Part shown: positions 26,061 through 39,179 of the stretch, piece by piece
How positions within the stretch are numbered: the stretch's first letter is position 1
Layout of the letters: each line of letters begins with the position of its first letter
From: Paragyromitra xinjiangensis
Lineage: Eukaryota; Ascomycota; Pezizomycetes; Pezizales; Discinaceae
Length of the DNA stretch: 64,000 nucleotides
Reading direction: 5' to 3'
Assembly: GCA_038503065.1 (NCBI GenBank)
Contig: JBCAMK010000010.1
Location: 1,426,001 to 1,490,000 of the forward strand
Made by a program: the position numbers and the translations under genes
Notes under the pieces: model-generated
The model's input: only the letters and a program-made list of their open reading frames with translations
What the model was told of the DNA's origin: nothing
The model's database searches: none

Positions 26061-27361
26061 GCATATGCTTGTGATGTAAGACCGTTCAGAGTGTTGGGGA
26101 ACGTATTATAGGTCCCTGATCGGCGGGCTTTATACTAACGGAGGACTTCTATGGCGATGATATTTAATCACTCTCGCTATAGGTTTGCTATACTAAAGGT
26201 GTCTTTTGCGAAAGAGATTGTAGAATGATTATGTCGAGAGCCAGAGGTAGGAACTGGCGATAGAATGGAAAAGCTGCACGTCACGGGAGTATCTTCGTCT
26301 CCTATAGAATAGGAGACTGTGGGAAGAATATTCTATTTCAGTAAGTGAAAGGGTAAAGATAGAGGGGACAGACACCCCCAGGTGGTAAAACACGCAATTC
26401 CAATTACATGTATGCGTCTTCAAAAATCAGTAACCATGATTGCAATTTTCTATCGCTAATACCTGGAGAATTATTTTTAGCAAAGCATTGGGAATCTTAC
26501 TTTCAGACACCGTGATTAATTTCTGCAATATTAATTTACCTCATTATTTCACCTCAGCAGCATTGATAACACAGGTACGCTCTTTTCCTGCTATCTCCTG
26601 GCAGCCGCACCGCTAGTTCCTTCCGCTTTTATCTTGTTAATTCGACAAGCTAGCCTAGTACTATCAAGCCATGGGAAATGCGACCAATTAATGCTAGCCT
26701 TATTTCTTTCATAGTCTAGTATCGAGTGATGTTTCATGAGTGTATTCTTGTTAAACTTCTAAAGTAAATAAAGGGAATATAAAGAGAACCGCCAGGAGAT
26801 TCAAAAAAACTACGGTTTCCTAGAGATAAATATCCTTCATTGTCACACGACTTAGCACATACAGAACGTAACATACTCAGCATCATGCATTATCACTCAG
26901 CATTCGGTATTTCATCCTTAACCACCCCAACCCCACCTGGCATCGAAGACCCGAACCACCTCATCGAATATTTTTGCCTAGAGGCCCGGTCTGCGGGTTC
27001 CCGCCACGGTTACTTATATGGTTGGGTTTAAGACTATGCGACCATGGCTGGGGATGCCAGAAAGGTAACCAACTTGGCCCACGCTATTAAATTCTATTAC
27101 CTGAAACCTAAGTACAACGAAACAAGCTATTAGGGGGTATAAACCGTGTACGGGTATGAATTGAGACTCATTTGTTAGGGTATGATCGATGTTTGTTCAA
27201 TGCAGGTTTAGACTTAGTAACAGCAGCCCTTTAGGCATGACTAAATCCTAATAACGAAGTCAATATCCAGATCAGTAAACACAAAGAACCATTTTAAGAT
27301 GCGATGGCATCTTAATGCAAAACCAGCTGTTGGCCCAGAGGAACAACACCATCACTGCAGG
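26061..27361. other. Intergenic
   Basis: AT-rich sequence with no gene I can support. A short frame at 26840-27031 (+) has no splice or family support. A TACATGTA palindrome lies at 26405-26412. Confidence 0.45.
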
Positions 27362-27631
27362 CTAAGCGTCGACACTACATGTAGGCTCCGGACTTCCGGT
27401 GCTAGATGAAACAGCCAATCGTATATGTACTACTAAAAACATGCTTAATAGAATCCCCATACCAATTCTGATCGGAATCGAAACACGGTCGGCTCGGAGA
27501 AATGCGTTTCCGATATATTCCCACCACTTAAGCGTAATTGGTTCGTCGTCAAGCACGTGACCTGGAACCCTGCACTTCGCAACCTGTCCTCCAACCTTAA
27601 TCCCTTTCCGCCGTTGGATCCCTTTCCGCAT
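27362..27631 (-). CDS. Possible small membrane-anchored protein
   Basis: An ATG-initiated frame of 89 codons ends at 27362. It has a basic N-terminus (RKGIQRRKGIKVGG), a hydrophilic middle (EPITLKWWEYIGNAFLRADR) and one hydrophobic helix (GMGILLSMFLVVHIRLAV), which would make it a tail-anchored protein. Its start codon lies only 23 bases from the divergent bet1 start at 27655, so a separate promoter is hard to place. A TACATGTA palindrome lies inside the 3' end (27376-27383). No family is recognised. This may be a chance open frame in the bet1 promoter. Confidence 0.2.
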   Translation of the reverse strand: MRKGIQRRKGIKVGGQVAKCRVPGHVLDDEPITLKWWEYIGNAFLRADRVSIPIRIGMGILLSMFLVVHIRLAVSSSTGSPEPTCSVDA

Positions 27632-27654
27632 TCCCGAGCTCCCAAAACATCATC

Positions 27655-28310
27655 ATGTCTTCAAGGTTTGTCCCTTAGATTATTCCTCTTTTGATTGCTT
27701 CTGGTCCTGTTTTTTTTCCATGAGCTCACGGAATAGTAATAGATACGGCTCGCATCTCCACCAGCGAGATGCGCGTTCGCAGCTGTTTGAAAACAGCGGC
27801 TACGGCTATCCCGGAGATGGCCGAGCTTCGCCACGAGTAGCGAGCGCATATCGTCCCGCGACGCCCAACTCGAGAGGACAGTATAGCGCAAGTGTGTTGG
27901 AGGAGCTAGAGAGCCAGAATGATGCGCATGTGGAGGGGTTGAGCGCGAAGGTTAAGATGTTAAAAGATGTATGTCGCACCTGTGGCGCCCCTGGGAGTTT
28001 CTTGTTCTTGGCTATTCGCTTCGGCCACCGGCTTGCCGGTGCTTCTGGGGGGAAGAGTGGGAAATAGGGGATAGTAGGTATGGTACTGACTGGATTGATT
28101 TAGATCACAGAAGCTATTGGTGAAGAAGTACGCTCCTCTTCGTCCCTTGTCGCGTCCATGAATGACTCCTTCGACAACACCCGCGTACGCCTGCGCGGCA
28201 CGATGAACAATATGATGCGGATGGCAAAAAGGACTGGCGTTGGTTGGAAAGCATGGCTATTCTTCATTCTGGCGGTGGCAGGCGTTTTTTGGTACGTTTG
28301 GTTGTTTTAG
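27655..28310 (+). CDS. bet1: ER-Golgi SNARE Bet1
   Basis: Three exons (27655-27665, 27725-27968, 28104-28310) encode 153 residues. Bet1 is the Qc-SNARE for COPII vesicle fusion with the Golgi. A disordered Ser/Arg-rich N-terminus is followed by the SNARE motif at about residues 55-115 (LEELESQNDAHVEGLSAKVKMLKD, then ITEAIGEEVRSSSSLVASMNDSFD). The motif continues as TRVRLRGTMNNMMRMAKRTG and ends in a C-terminal membrane anchor (WLFFILAVAGVFWYVWLF). Junctions 2 and 3 sit inside the SNARE motif and restore it. The first exon is only 11 nt. An alternative start at 27720 in the same frame, needing no first intron, would give 151 residues, so the N-terminus is ambiguous. Confidence 0.92.
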
Positions 28311-29008
28311 AGCTTTGGTTTTTCTTGGACTTGTTGGAAGCCTCTCTTTTTCTTCGATTCAGCTTTGTTGCTTTTTGTTCTTGTGGTACTGTACCAAAAA
28401 TACATTTTTTATTCACGATACATGAGTGAGTGCGTGGGGGAAATGGGTGAAGGAAAGTCGCATAAAGAATGCAGTTTTTTTCTGGATTGGAGTCTGGCCA
28501 TTGAATCTCGAATTTCGATGCACATGCTTGAGGCATAATGCCTCTGTTTTCGTGAATCGACGAATTACACATGTTTCATTACCTTTCCAAGCTTCAAACA
28601 TTGCCAGCCAAGATATGGACACGGAGGAGGAATAATGTAACATGAGACGATAAGAAAGGAAAGAAAGATTAGGCGCGAGAGAAAACCAAAGGCAAGATCA
28701 GGGTCAACAAAAACTCGAGAAAATAATGGGAAAAAAATAAAAGAGACAAAGAAGCAAGACGACCGACACCCCAACTAGTATAAGAGCTCCTCATCCAATG
28801 TCTCATATCCGTCGTGACCTCTTGACAAGCTTGCTCAATCTATGCTGTAGCTCTCCTTGACAACTCTTCAAACCTGGCGGTTGTAGTGTACGTACAGAGA
28901 AGTGGAAGAAAGGAAGGAAAGAAAAGGTAAGTAACCCGCCGCCCATCCGCTACCTAATCCTCGGTTTGCCTGCATACCATACCTAGACATAAAACGTAAT
29001 ATCTTAGA
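28311..29008. other. Intergenic between convergent genes
   Basis: 3' flanks of bet1 (+) and rab11 (-). T-rich near bet1 and purine-rich at 28640-28760. No gene is seen. Confidence 0.5.
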
Positions 29009-30071
<1,063 letters not shown>

Positions 30072-30902
30072 GTCGAGTTAATGGGAGGGGTAATGGGATC
30101 TTGTGATAAAGTGGGGGGGGAGGGGGGGGTTGCTGAGACGGGAAAGGGTGAAGACACGGGGTTGAGATGGCTGATATCTGTGGGCGAGAGAGCTGATAGG
30201 GGGCTGAGGAGAAGCGTTAACGGGTGGAAACAAATGGGAGTATTAAACAACGGGCGGGTTTACTTTGTTAGGAGGACTCTTTGATGGGTTGTGTGATGGT
30301 ATGGCGGATGGAGCGGTCAGAAAAGACGGACGTGCTTTTGTTTCTTTTGCTAGGTAGGCAAGCAGTTGTTGCAGTTGGGGGTTGTCTGAGCACACGGTGT
30401 GTGAGTAGTTCGGGGCCTTGGTTGGTTTTGGTTGGCTGGTTTCCGAATTGGTGGTGGACAAGAAAGGAAGCCCAGCCAGCCAGCACCTCCGGCCACAGTC
30501 TCGGGCCTAATTTGGGAAACGATCCGGGGATTGCTTGCCGTTCATGACTAAGAGGACCCGCGCCGTCTTCAGGGTCCAGCCCTCGTGATGCCTTCTAACG
30601 CCACAAAATGGGGCGCAATCTGGAAGGACTCGAACTCTCTCGCGTCTTCACGACATCTACTTACTGCGTCATCCTAAGCTTCAAAAAAATCGACACAGTT
30701 AGCGACAAACACATCCGACTTCAGAAGCACAAAGGGACCTCCACCCCCCTTCCCCAGCAGTAGTGTGTGTCGTCTCTGCTGGAACCCGGTAGGGCGGTCG
30801 ATAGGAGGATCCTGCTGGATGCAGCCAAACAAAGAATTCTTAAACTTAATTGAAAGACACAAACGCGCCACAGTTTAAATTCTTCCGCGTGTTTTCAGCA
30901 GG
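30072..30902. other. Divergent promoter region of rab11 and the chromodomain gene
   Basis: No gene is seen. Runs of G occur at about 30111-30130. No clear TATA box. Confidence 0.5.
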
Positions 30903-33900
30903 ATGTTTCGGCACATTCCAAACGATGGCTCCGATGCCGACTCCGATGACAGCATCTCTCTTACTTCGACCGTGTTCAGCGAAGATGACCCAGATAACAC
31001 CTACATCGTCGAAAACATCTTGGCTGAAAGGTGGTTTGCAGAAGAAGAGCGAACAAAATATCTCGTCAAGTGGGAAGGATATCCCATTGAACGTGCTTCC
31101 TGGGAACCAATCGAGATGTTCGACGACAAGAATACAATCAATGAATGGAAAGCTATTAAGCAGCGTCATGAAAATGGGAATTCGTCTCCAGAATTTGATT
31201 GGCAACAGTGGGACGCCGATAGAGAGAAGGAATCTTACGAACAGCACATCCGTAAACGGCGTAGGCTAAAAAAGAGGCAGAGGCTGCAAAAGACGACGAG
31301 TAAGCCATCCAGTAGCAGAGGGTCTCGAGCCTCATCTGCCAAGGCCAAAAACTTTGTCGTCAGCGATGATGAAATAGTGATTTCTCTAGAGGAGGACTCT
31401 GAATCAGATATCCAGAGGCCAAGAAGGAAAAAGAGAAAGAAAGCTGAGGAGGAAATTGGGGTAGAAGAGGAAGAAGATAGTGGAAACACAAGTGTGGATT
31501 CACTGATGGAAACCCTGGCCAAGAGAGCTAAAAAGAAAAGAGGGAGACCAAAAAGGGAAATAAGGGCACCAGAACCAAAGAAGCAGAAGACGAAAACTCG
31601 AGGCAGGCGCTCAGTGGAAGTGGAAGAGAGTGAGGCTTCAGAAGAAGATTGGTTTTCTGAGGATGGAGCAGTCAGCAAGAAGGTAATCACTTGTTTGATT
31701 GCATGTAACCCTAGGACTATAACTCACAAGCATTTTACAAAGCCTCTTAACGTTTCACAAAATGGGAGATCGTCCAAACCTACTCGAAAGCCCTCAGCAA
31801 ATCATAGCACCGACTTGGAAAAAAGTGTTGCTGCTGCAGCCTCGAAATTGTCGAGAATGGATGTGCAGCAGCGTAAGTCTATTATGCCAATCAACCCTGG
31901 CATACCTTCAAAAGTGACCATGCAACCCAAGAGCGGTCCGAGAAGGCGTCAACCCAATAGTTCTTTGAAGGTGTCCGATCCAGCAATATTGCCTGGAGTG
32001 CCTAAGGTAGGGAAATTCATTTCTCTGTCCCAGCAAAACAGAGTGCATAAAAGAGGTCGTAATGAGCCTGCTCCAGACATCAACGCGCTTGAGCTGTTCC
32101 ATGCTGGCGAGCCAAAATCATCTGCTGCACTTACTAGGAGGGTTTCCGGGTCGGGAGGATTTGCACAGCTTTCTGAGACGAAAGGTTTACTAAATGATGC
32201 TCAGCAGGTTAAAGAGGTGGGACAACCTCATGAAAGCAATAATCTTGGCATCCAAGATGGGGATGACCAAAGAGGACCAAAGAGAAGGAAAACAGATGAA
32301 AGCAATAAGGTTCAAACCTTATCACTCGACAAATATCAGGCAACTCGTGCGGGGCGACGAGACTCGGCCCAAAAAGCTCCTGAGCCTAATCCCGAATCTA
32401 GCAGACCTGAGTTTGAGGACCAAATGGGACTTGAGGCTGGTGATCATGACATGGGCATCACTGTTCATGAGGGTGCTTCACCAACCCCTGGGGGACCTTC
32501 AATTATAAACAATGATTCTTGGGGTCTGAAGAAGCCTCCAACGGGTCCGGCTGGGTGGCAAACCAATAAAATGGATGTTGATTCACCCGAATCACCAGGA
32601 ATTCCAGAAACACCCGTGAAGCCTACATTCGAGTGCGAGCTAGAAATGGGCCCAGTAAGCAAAACTGAAACTATGGGTATCGTTACGTTTACTGGGTTCA
32701 CAAGCAGCTTTACAAGTTTTGTGGAGGGGCTGAAGGTCGACCGATTGTGGGTGTCACGGTTTTTAGAGGATGCTTATATCTCCAATTTTTTAGTTCCCGT
32801 AAGTCGAGGATAGGCGGATTTTAGCCATTTCAGCCCTCGGGTAAGTGCTAATTCAGCGTGATTGCAGGAGATGGGCATTCCCCCCGAGTTCGCTGATATG
32901 GATGTCGATCGTGACAAATCTCAGCCCTTTATCAGCGCCCTTGTGGTTCTTCATGGCGCCGGTGTGATCCTTCACGAGGATTTTACACTGCTTATTTTTC
33001 AACCCAGCAACGACAAGCTCCGTCAGGCTTTCAAAACACCTATGCAGCAACATCGAACAGCTCTCCGAGCAGTAGCGTACCCACCTTTTGACATATCGAT
33101 CCCTACCCGAGAATCGCTGTATGAGATCTCCGTACAGAGGGGTATCAAAGAACAGTCTATGAATAGTTTATACATTCATACCATTCTTAATAGGATGCTT
33201 GGGGTTAATTGCTCGGAAATACTCCAAAGTTCGAAGGGGAGTGATAATATTATCATCTATTGCCCGGACATCGCACACGCAGAGCGTGACGAGATGGAGC
33301 ACGCACTTCGGATCTTGAAGAGAGAGTGTTGGCCAGTTAACGAGATTCCAGGAAGGATGGAGAAATATGAAAAATACGGCTCGAAAGTGAAGCTTTGCGT
33401 ACTAGTATGTATCTAGCTGCATCAATTCGAGTTCTGAAGTAAACAAGCTGACCGCAAGAAGGTTCACTTCTCACTCAAACGTCAACTCCACCTCTTGCCG
33501 CACATTAAACATCTAAAGACTCGTGACCACGCTTTCTACTTCTTTGGTGCTAGGCTAGAACGGTCCGGGGACTCTGGAACGATAGCGACACATCCAGTAC
33601 GATTTTGGAATTTCGGGACGCTTATTTTCCTGACACCGCAATTTGTAATGGAGAATGAGAAAGCAACGCGTGATGTTCTAGGGTATCAGCGAGCAAAAGC
33701 TGCGAGCACCACCATTTGTTACTCCGGTACCATGCTTACTCAGGTGGAGGCATACCTAACGAAGAACCCTGAAAAAGCGGAGGCGTGAGTGCAAAATAAT
33801 AATCTTAGTGCTTTGGATTGCTAGGCGATATGTTCCTAATGTGTCTTGGTTGGCTATAGAGCTTTAAGGAATGTCTACGCCTTGATCGACAAGAAGAAGC

Positions 33901-34339
33901 GAGGAGAGGCTGTAGAGCTGCAGGTGCAAGATGCTGATGGTGTAAGTTTCGTCGAATAAGCTGGAGTAGGGTAAAAGTAAGGAAATTGACTCGTGGAGTA
34001 GTGCGACGAACTTGAGACTATCGCGGATGCGTTTGCCTTGCATCAATTGGAGCATTGTGCGGAGTACAGGAGATTCATGATTGGTCATTCGAAGGATGAA
34101 GATACCTCTACAGCCAAGGCAGGTTTGTACGACTGTGTAAGTGATAGCACCTTTCATCCCATACCCGCAAGCCCTCCAGCCCGAAGGATCTAAACTGACA
34201 TACGGTTGTCTCATTGTTATAGATTGAGTTCCACGATCCGGAGTCCCTAGTGGGGGAACTCATGCTTAGGGCTCCAGGCAAGCCTCCTCCCAAAAAGCGG
34301 CCATCTGAATCCGGGCCAAGTGCGACCGAGAGCAAATAG
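30903..34339 (+). CDS. Chromodomain protein, Chp1-like architecture
   Basis: Seven exons (30903-31682, 31743-32798, 32868-33404, 33459-33784, 33860-33941, 34002-34136, 34223-34339) give 1010 residues. A chromodomain occupies residues 33-88. Aromatic-cage positions are Y34, W57 and Y60 (TYIVENIL, YLVKWEGY, SWEPIEMF), so methyl-lysine histone binding, probably H3K9me, is expected. Residues 100-260 are Lys/Arg and acidic rich, including an AT-hook-like KKKRGRPKREIR. The region to about 590 is disordered. From about 595 on, the sequence looks folded: FTGFTSSFTSFVEGLKVDRLWVS, VLHGAGVILHEDF, then a segment with DNIIIYCPDIAHAERDEMEHAL and FYFFGARLERSGDSGTIATHPVRFWNFGTLIFLTP. An N-terminal chromodomain plus a large C-terminal folded region recalls fission yeast Chp1 (SPOC and PIN-like domains, RITS complex), but this match is by layout only. 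Intron 1 is 60 nt and in frame. Confidence 0.8.
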
Positions 34340-37116
34340 GAGATAAGGGCGTTAACTTAGAGCAATCTCACGTCCACGACCTTAAATAGTGCTCTCATTA
34401 TTCCGCATCCTTCTCTATACTGCAGATCAAACGTGTAGCAATGATAATGTCTATTTCTTTTGTTCTAGATATCCTCCTTAGCATACCTTTTATATTGCCT
34501 GGTCTGTACATTATTCTTGCATTTCTACCTTTATTTCTCTACAGGATTCTTCCATTCTTGTATTTTTTTTAACTACATGTACATGTAGTTGGGGTTATCT
34601 ATTTGAAGCGGCGTACATTTTGGTTTCTTGGGCGGATGGGCGTTGGCGTTATTTTTTGGTTTCCATATTCTTTTAATCTTTCTATTCCCGGATTCTAGTA
34701 TTATTTAAGTGTTGTAATGAGTATTATGAGCGAGAGGAAGTATGGTAGAAAGATTCTCTTCGGTTGAGGTGGTTATTCTTAAATGGGTACTCACGGGATG
34801 GGTTCTTTTCAGTTGCTCGAAGCCACTACTCCAGAGGTTCGTGAATGAATTTAGTCTATGGAAGGGACATACCTAAGAGGCCTCATAGCATTGCAGAACC
34901 CCCGGATGAACTAGGAGTAGCTTGTGAGCGGTGGATTTATAGTGATAGAGAAGCGAATAGCGAAGAAGGGTACAGAGCCTTTATTTACCCATAGTCCAAC
35001 AGTTATATTGGGAGTGCTGCGGATCTCGTGGGCGGCACGTGTCTAGCGCGGCGGTTTGCAGCACCACAAATATCAGTAGATGATGTGATTTGCGAGGTCA
35101 TATGATGCGTAGAAAGTTCCTGGAACCAAGGGAATGCTGTATAAAACTGCAATTATGGCCATCTACTTCGGATAACGGCCCAGCGAGATCTTTCAGGGCA
35201 CTAGTGGAAGAAAATCCAATAATCTCTCTTAGGGATTCTTGATTTCCTCCCCAACAGGTTTTGTGGTGACGAAGATTACGGATATGGATTCAATGAATGG
35301 CGTTATCCAGTCACAGGCTGGACAGAGACTTAATTAGGGATACACCAGCCAGAGAACCAGCCAACTAACCAACCAGCGCGCAGGGAGAATCCTGATTTCA
35401 AACACCAAACATTGAAAAAAATCTGGGCGACTGGAACGTGGGCACGAGGCTACAGTCAGCCTTATCAGAGGCGTTTCTCAAAAATATCAAGACATTTTAG
35501 GCGCTGTAGTGAGTACACCTCTTATCAATGGTGATTGTTAGCTATTAACTAGTCACTTTCCAGGGCATAACGACTTACTTCATGCAGTAAAAGTGCCTTG
35601 ATATCTTCCTCATATCTCACGCCTGCGTCCCGTTGTGCCTTTCACCCCTATATATGTAGGAGCGAATGTCGTAGCGAGTAGCTGCTTCAAGATCACTGAA
35701 CTAGAGAAACCTCTCGTATGTTCCACAATCCTAGTTTCCCTTTAACACGATCCAAGCCACTACTTATACTGTTCAATAATGTGGAAAGTGTCTACGGCGG
35801 TCACTCGAGCAGTATGTGAAACGCTATCGCGAATAGCGGTTATGGGGTTCAAGAGGAGATGGTTGATCCCACTAGGTAAAAACGTTTTATATTTCGTTCA
35901 CTTTCTTGTTTCATCCTTTGAATGACTGATTTCTGCTCATCTACTCGTAGAAATTAGGTTTGGGACAATACCGATCGCTACTCTTCGAGGAAAGGCTTTG
36001 AGGGATTTAAAGCTACAACTCGATTAATACAGCGAACAGCAATCCATCAGATAACCCATTTGGACCTTGACCCATGATTTGTCTAGAGTTACCGGTTCGT
36101 GTCTGGTTAACACAGAATGGAGTTTTCTTGTAGGGAGAAAATTATCTCTCTATGGTCGAATTGTGGTACTTGTTGGGCTAGTGGTAGAAACAGAACAATA
36201 ATTACTAGACTTCCCTATATTATTTCTCAATTGGCTCCAAAAACGCCAAATTCCACGGGAATAGACTCAACAAGAGCGTAATTTCGGCTGCAAGCCAGAT
36301 ATCAATTGAATTTAGGGTTCATTGATCAACGAACGGCAGAAGCGAATCGGCAGTCAGAGGAGACTCGTAGCTGATGGGATGTTTTAGGGTCGACTTAGAA
36401 AGTGGTATGTATTGACTAAAGTGGTTTCAGGGCGAGGAATGGAAGGATGGAAAACCCGAGCCTTTAATGGGGTCGGGGCTAATATGGAAGCAAAGACAAG
36501 ATCCTTATAGGAAAGGGCCGGAAAATTTAGAGTGCTCCTTGTTGCTGGAATCTCTCGAGACCGGTTTCTAAATTTCGTTTCTTTAGTTTGGCATGGCTGG
36601 GAGAACCGAAGCCCGCTGCTACCCACAACATACATGTACTTCTGCTGCACGTCAAATTGTTGAACGGAGGATTGGAAGGATATTAAGGTGCTAGGAACAA
36701 TTGAAGAAATAGTTGAACCGTTGAACCGTCCACGTGAATCTAGGGGGTAGCAAAGTTCGAATAAATTGCCAGAGAATTCTTCAAGCATGGTAAATTACTA
36801 GAGGGCGGCCCAGGAAAGGCTATAGTGTGGGACGAATTAGTATCGCAAATGCGACCATAAGTCACTGGTACAATGCCCAAGTACCATGTGTACGTTGTCA
36901 ATTCAATCCATAACCAATTGCAAGTCACGTTATGTATGAAAAATATCCCTCAAAAATGCAGCTCCGAATTTGTAAACGCCTTTCAACCCTTCCCAAAATT
37001 GCAAAACTTTATATACCCCACTAAATTCACGGCCAAGTACTAAAACATAACTTTCTAAGAGATACTGCTACAACCCAAGGCAACTCAACCCAACAACAAT
37101 ATGTATGACAACTATA
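34340..37116. other. Intergenic, 2.8 kb
   Basis: No gene is supported. A perfect 20-nt palindrome with two overlapping TACATGTA cores lies at 34571-34590, about 230 bases after the chromodomain gene. A further TACATGTA lies at 36631-36638. A 134-codon minus-strand frame at 36384-36788 shows no domain or composition typical of a protein here. Confidence 0.5.
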
Positions 37117-39179
37117 TTAAATACTCCCAGCTGCTTTCTCCTTCTCAATAACCTCTTCAAAGGAGGAACCGATGGGCGATTTTGAAGGTTGTTTGCGGCC
37201 ATGATGTATCGTTGCCCATCTCTCCTCTTCATCTGCAATCATAGCGTGGAATTTGTGTTGGTCCCCGCGGGAAAAGTAGATGGGAGGTTGTTTTCGCTGC
37301 GCTACAGATTCGGTTACAAGGACGTATCTGATACTTGAGCCTACAAGTCATAAGATTAACGCCTGATTCTCAACGTGCCCCGATATTGGGAGGAGGGTGA
37401 TGGTAAATACCAGGTGATTCAAACATAGCATCAGAGAGCAGCCGTTCCATAACAGTCCTTAGCCCTCTTGCACCTGTTCCCATCGCAAGCGCAGTCTTGG
37501 CAACTTCATGCAGCGCTAGAGAGGTGAACCGGAGCCCGACACCGCTAAGCAGGAGTAGCTGTTCATATTGCTTCAAAAGAGCGTTTCGTGGCTCCGTCAG
37601 GACCCTTACAAGCATCTCCTCGTCTAGTGACTCTACAGCCGCAATGATCGGGATACGTCCTACAATCTCTGGGATAAGGCCAAAGTTAACCAAATCCCCC
37701 GGCTCCGTCATCTGCAACGGATTAAATTTCTTCTTCTTTCGGACCGCACCGCCACCTGGGCCATCATCCAAATCACTTGCATCCGTATAAAATGGTGTTA
37801 ATTTCTTCATCAGTTCCTTATCCTCGGCCAGGTCATCCGCTGATGCGCCACGTACTGGAGCATTGAACCCGATAGAACCCTTGGACACTCGTTCTATGAT
37901 GAGTTTATCCATCCCGATAAAAGCACCGGTAAAGATGAAAAGGATATTAGATGTATCAACCGTGAAAGTTTCCCCCTTTCCAGTGCTACTTCCACCACCG
38001 CCCATACCGGCACTAGCGGGGTTGAAAGGGGAGCTAGGGCCCATGGGATTTTGAGGTAGACCCATGGGGAGCCGACGCTCAGGTTTGGTGTTGATCTGAA
38101 GAGTAGTGCCTTCTATAATCTTTAGGAGAGCTTGTTGGACACCTTCACCGGATATGTCTTTAGCACCGTGAGAGCTCTTTGGCTTCGCGATCTTATCGAA
38201 CTCGTCCAGACAAACGATTCCGGTTTCTAGGGTAGTTCGTTAGTTGATCACGTCACAATTTTAGCGAGACTTAGGCACGTACCAGCTCGCCGTACGTCCC
38301 AATTTGCTGCTACCAGCAGCCGATGGATACATACATCTGCATCTTCCCCGACATAGCCGGCCTGTGTGAATGGGGTGCAGTCGGACCTAGGCCTGTTAGA
38401 TGATTCAGGAACTAGGGCTACCATCTGGAGTATACTTACATGGAGAAAGGGACCTCAAGCACTCTCGCAAGGGTCCTCAGCATGAGAGTTTTACCAACTC
38501 CTGTAGGGCCGAGACAAAGTACTGAAAAAGTTGCGAGTTAGAATTAAATTAAGAGCTTGGTTTCGGTAAATAATAATTACCATTGCTCTTCTCAATCGTC
38601 AATGGAGTGTAGTCCTCAATCGGAGAGTAGTCCCCCTTCGGCGGTACATGTACCGTTCTTTGCTGCCCCGGATATTCATCTACACTCTTCCCCTCAGTTA
38701 CTGCTAGCTTTTCAGACTCAAAGGTCAATACCTTCTACTGGGTGTATTCCCATTGCCTGGCTCGACCTCAAGAGCTCATCTTGCTCTTCCTGCCGTTGCC
38801 GTAGCTGTTGTACTCGCTTATAGTGATGGTATATAGCAGTAGATAATATTCTTTTCGATCTCGATTGACCCACAACGAACCGATCCAGGTGCTGCTTAAG
38901 GTTTCTGGTTGAGGGAGTGAACAGGAAGATCAGCCGACCGTAGCTTCTTATTCATCGCCAACTAAGTATTGTCGAGGTTTACTACCTTGGCGTAAGTTTA
39001 ATGCTTTGGGCATCCGCCAGTGGGCCTGTGGTCGGAGCATTGGACTCAACCGTCGAGCTGTAGCCTGCACCAGTGAAGGAAAAGTCGGAGGGATATGATG
39101 ACAGCCATCTCCGGGTGATGGTGATTGAGGAAGACTCAATAGCTAGCTGGTGCAATAATTGAGGACGCCCGAGAAGCAT
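37117..39179 (-). CDS. mcx1: Mitochondrial ClpX-like AAA+ protein Mcx1
   Basis: Seven exons on the minus strand (39179-38986, 38904-38732, 38679-38581, 38521-38440, 38386-38283, 38226-37411, 37340-37117) give 563 residues. Mcx1/ClpX is a mitochondrial matrix AAA+ unfoldase; in yeast it activates heme synthesis and lacks a ClpP partner. The N-terminus has an Arg/Ser/Leu-rich presequence ([20 protein letters not shown]) and no zinc-binding domain, as usual for fungal members. [17 protein letters not shown] begins the core. Walker A is GPTGVGKT (160-167), Walker B is IVCLDE (221-226), the pore loop is GYVG, and sensor 2 is GTGARGLRT. The 52-nt intron between exons 2 and 3 restores HPVEDEYPGQQ; without it there appears to be a frameshift. 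A Gly-rich insert follows the Walker B segment. A TACATGTA palindrome falls inside exon 3. Confidence 0.94.

Noticed and set aside
26840..27031. 63-codon plus-strand frame after an AT-rich tract
   Set aside because: Short, no family, and no splice site that extends it convincingly.
30610..30640. Minus-strand tRNA-like T arm (AGTTCGAGTCC)
   Set aside because: Only one or two stem pairs form and no cloverleaf fits.
36384..36788. 134-codon minus-strand frame in the 34-37 kb gap
   Set aside because: No domain, unbiased composition, no nearby promoter; length is within reach of chance.
38679..38735. Apparent frameshift or pseudogene in mcx1 after HPVE
   Set aside because: A 52-nt intron (38731-38680 on the minus strand, GTATTG donor, GTAACTGAG branch, GTAG acceptor) restores HPVEDEYPGQQ exactly as in the family, so the gene is intact.
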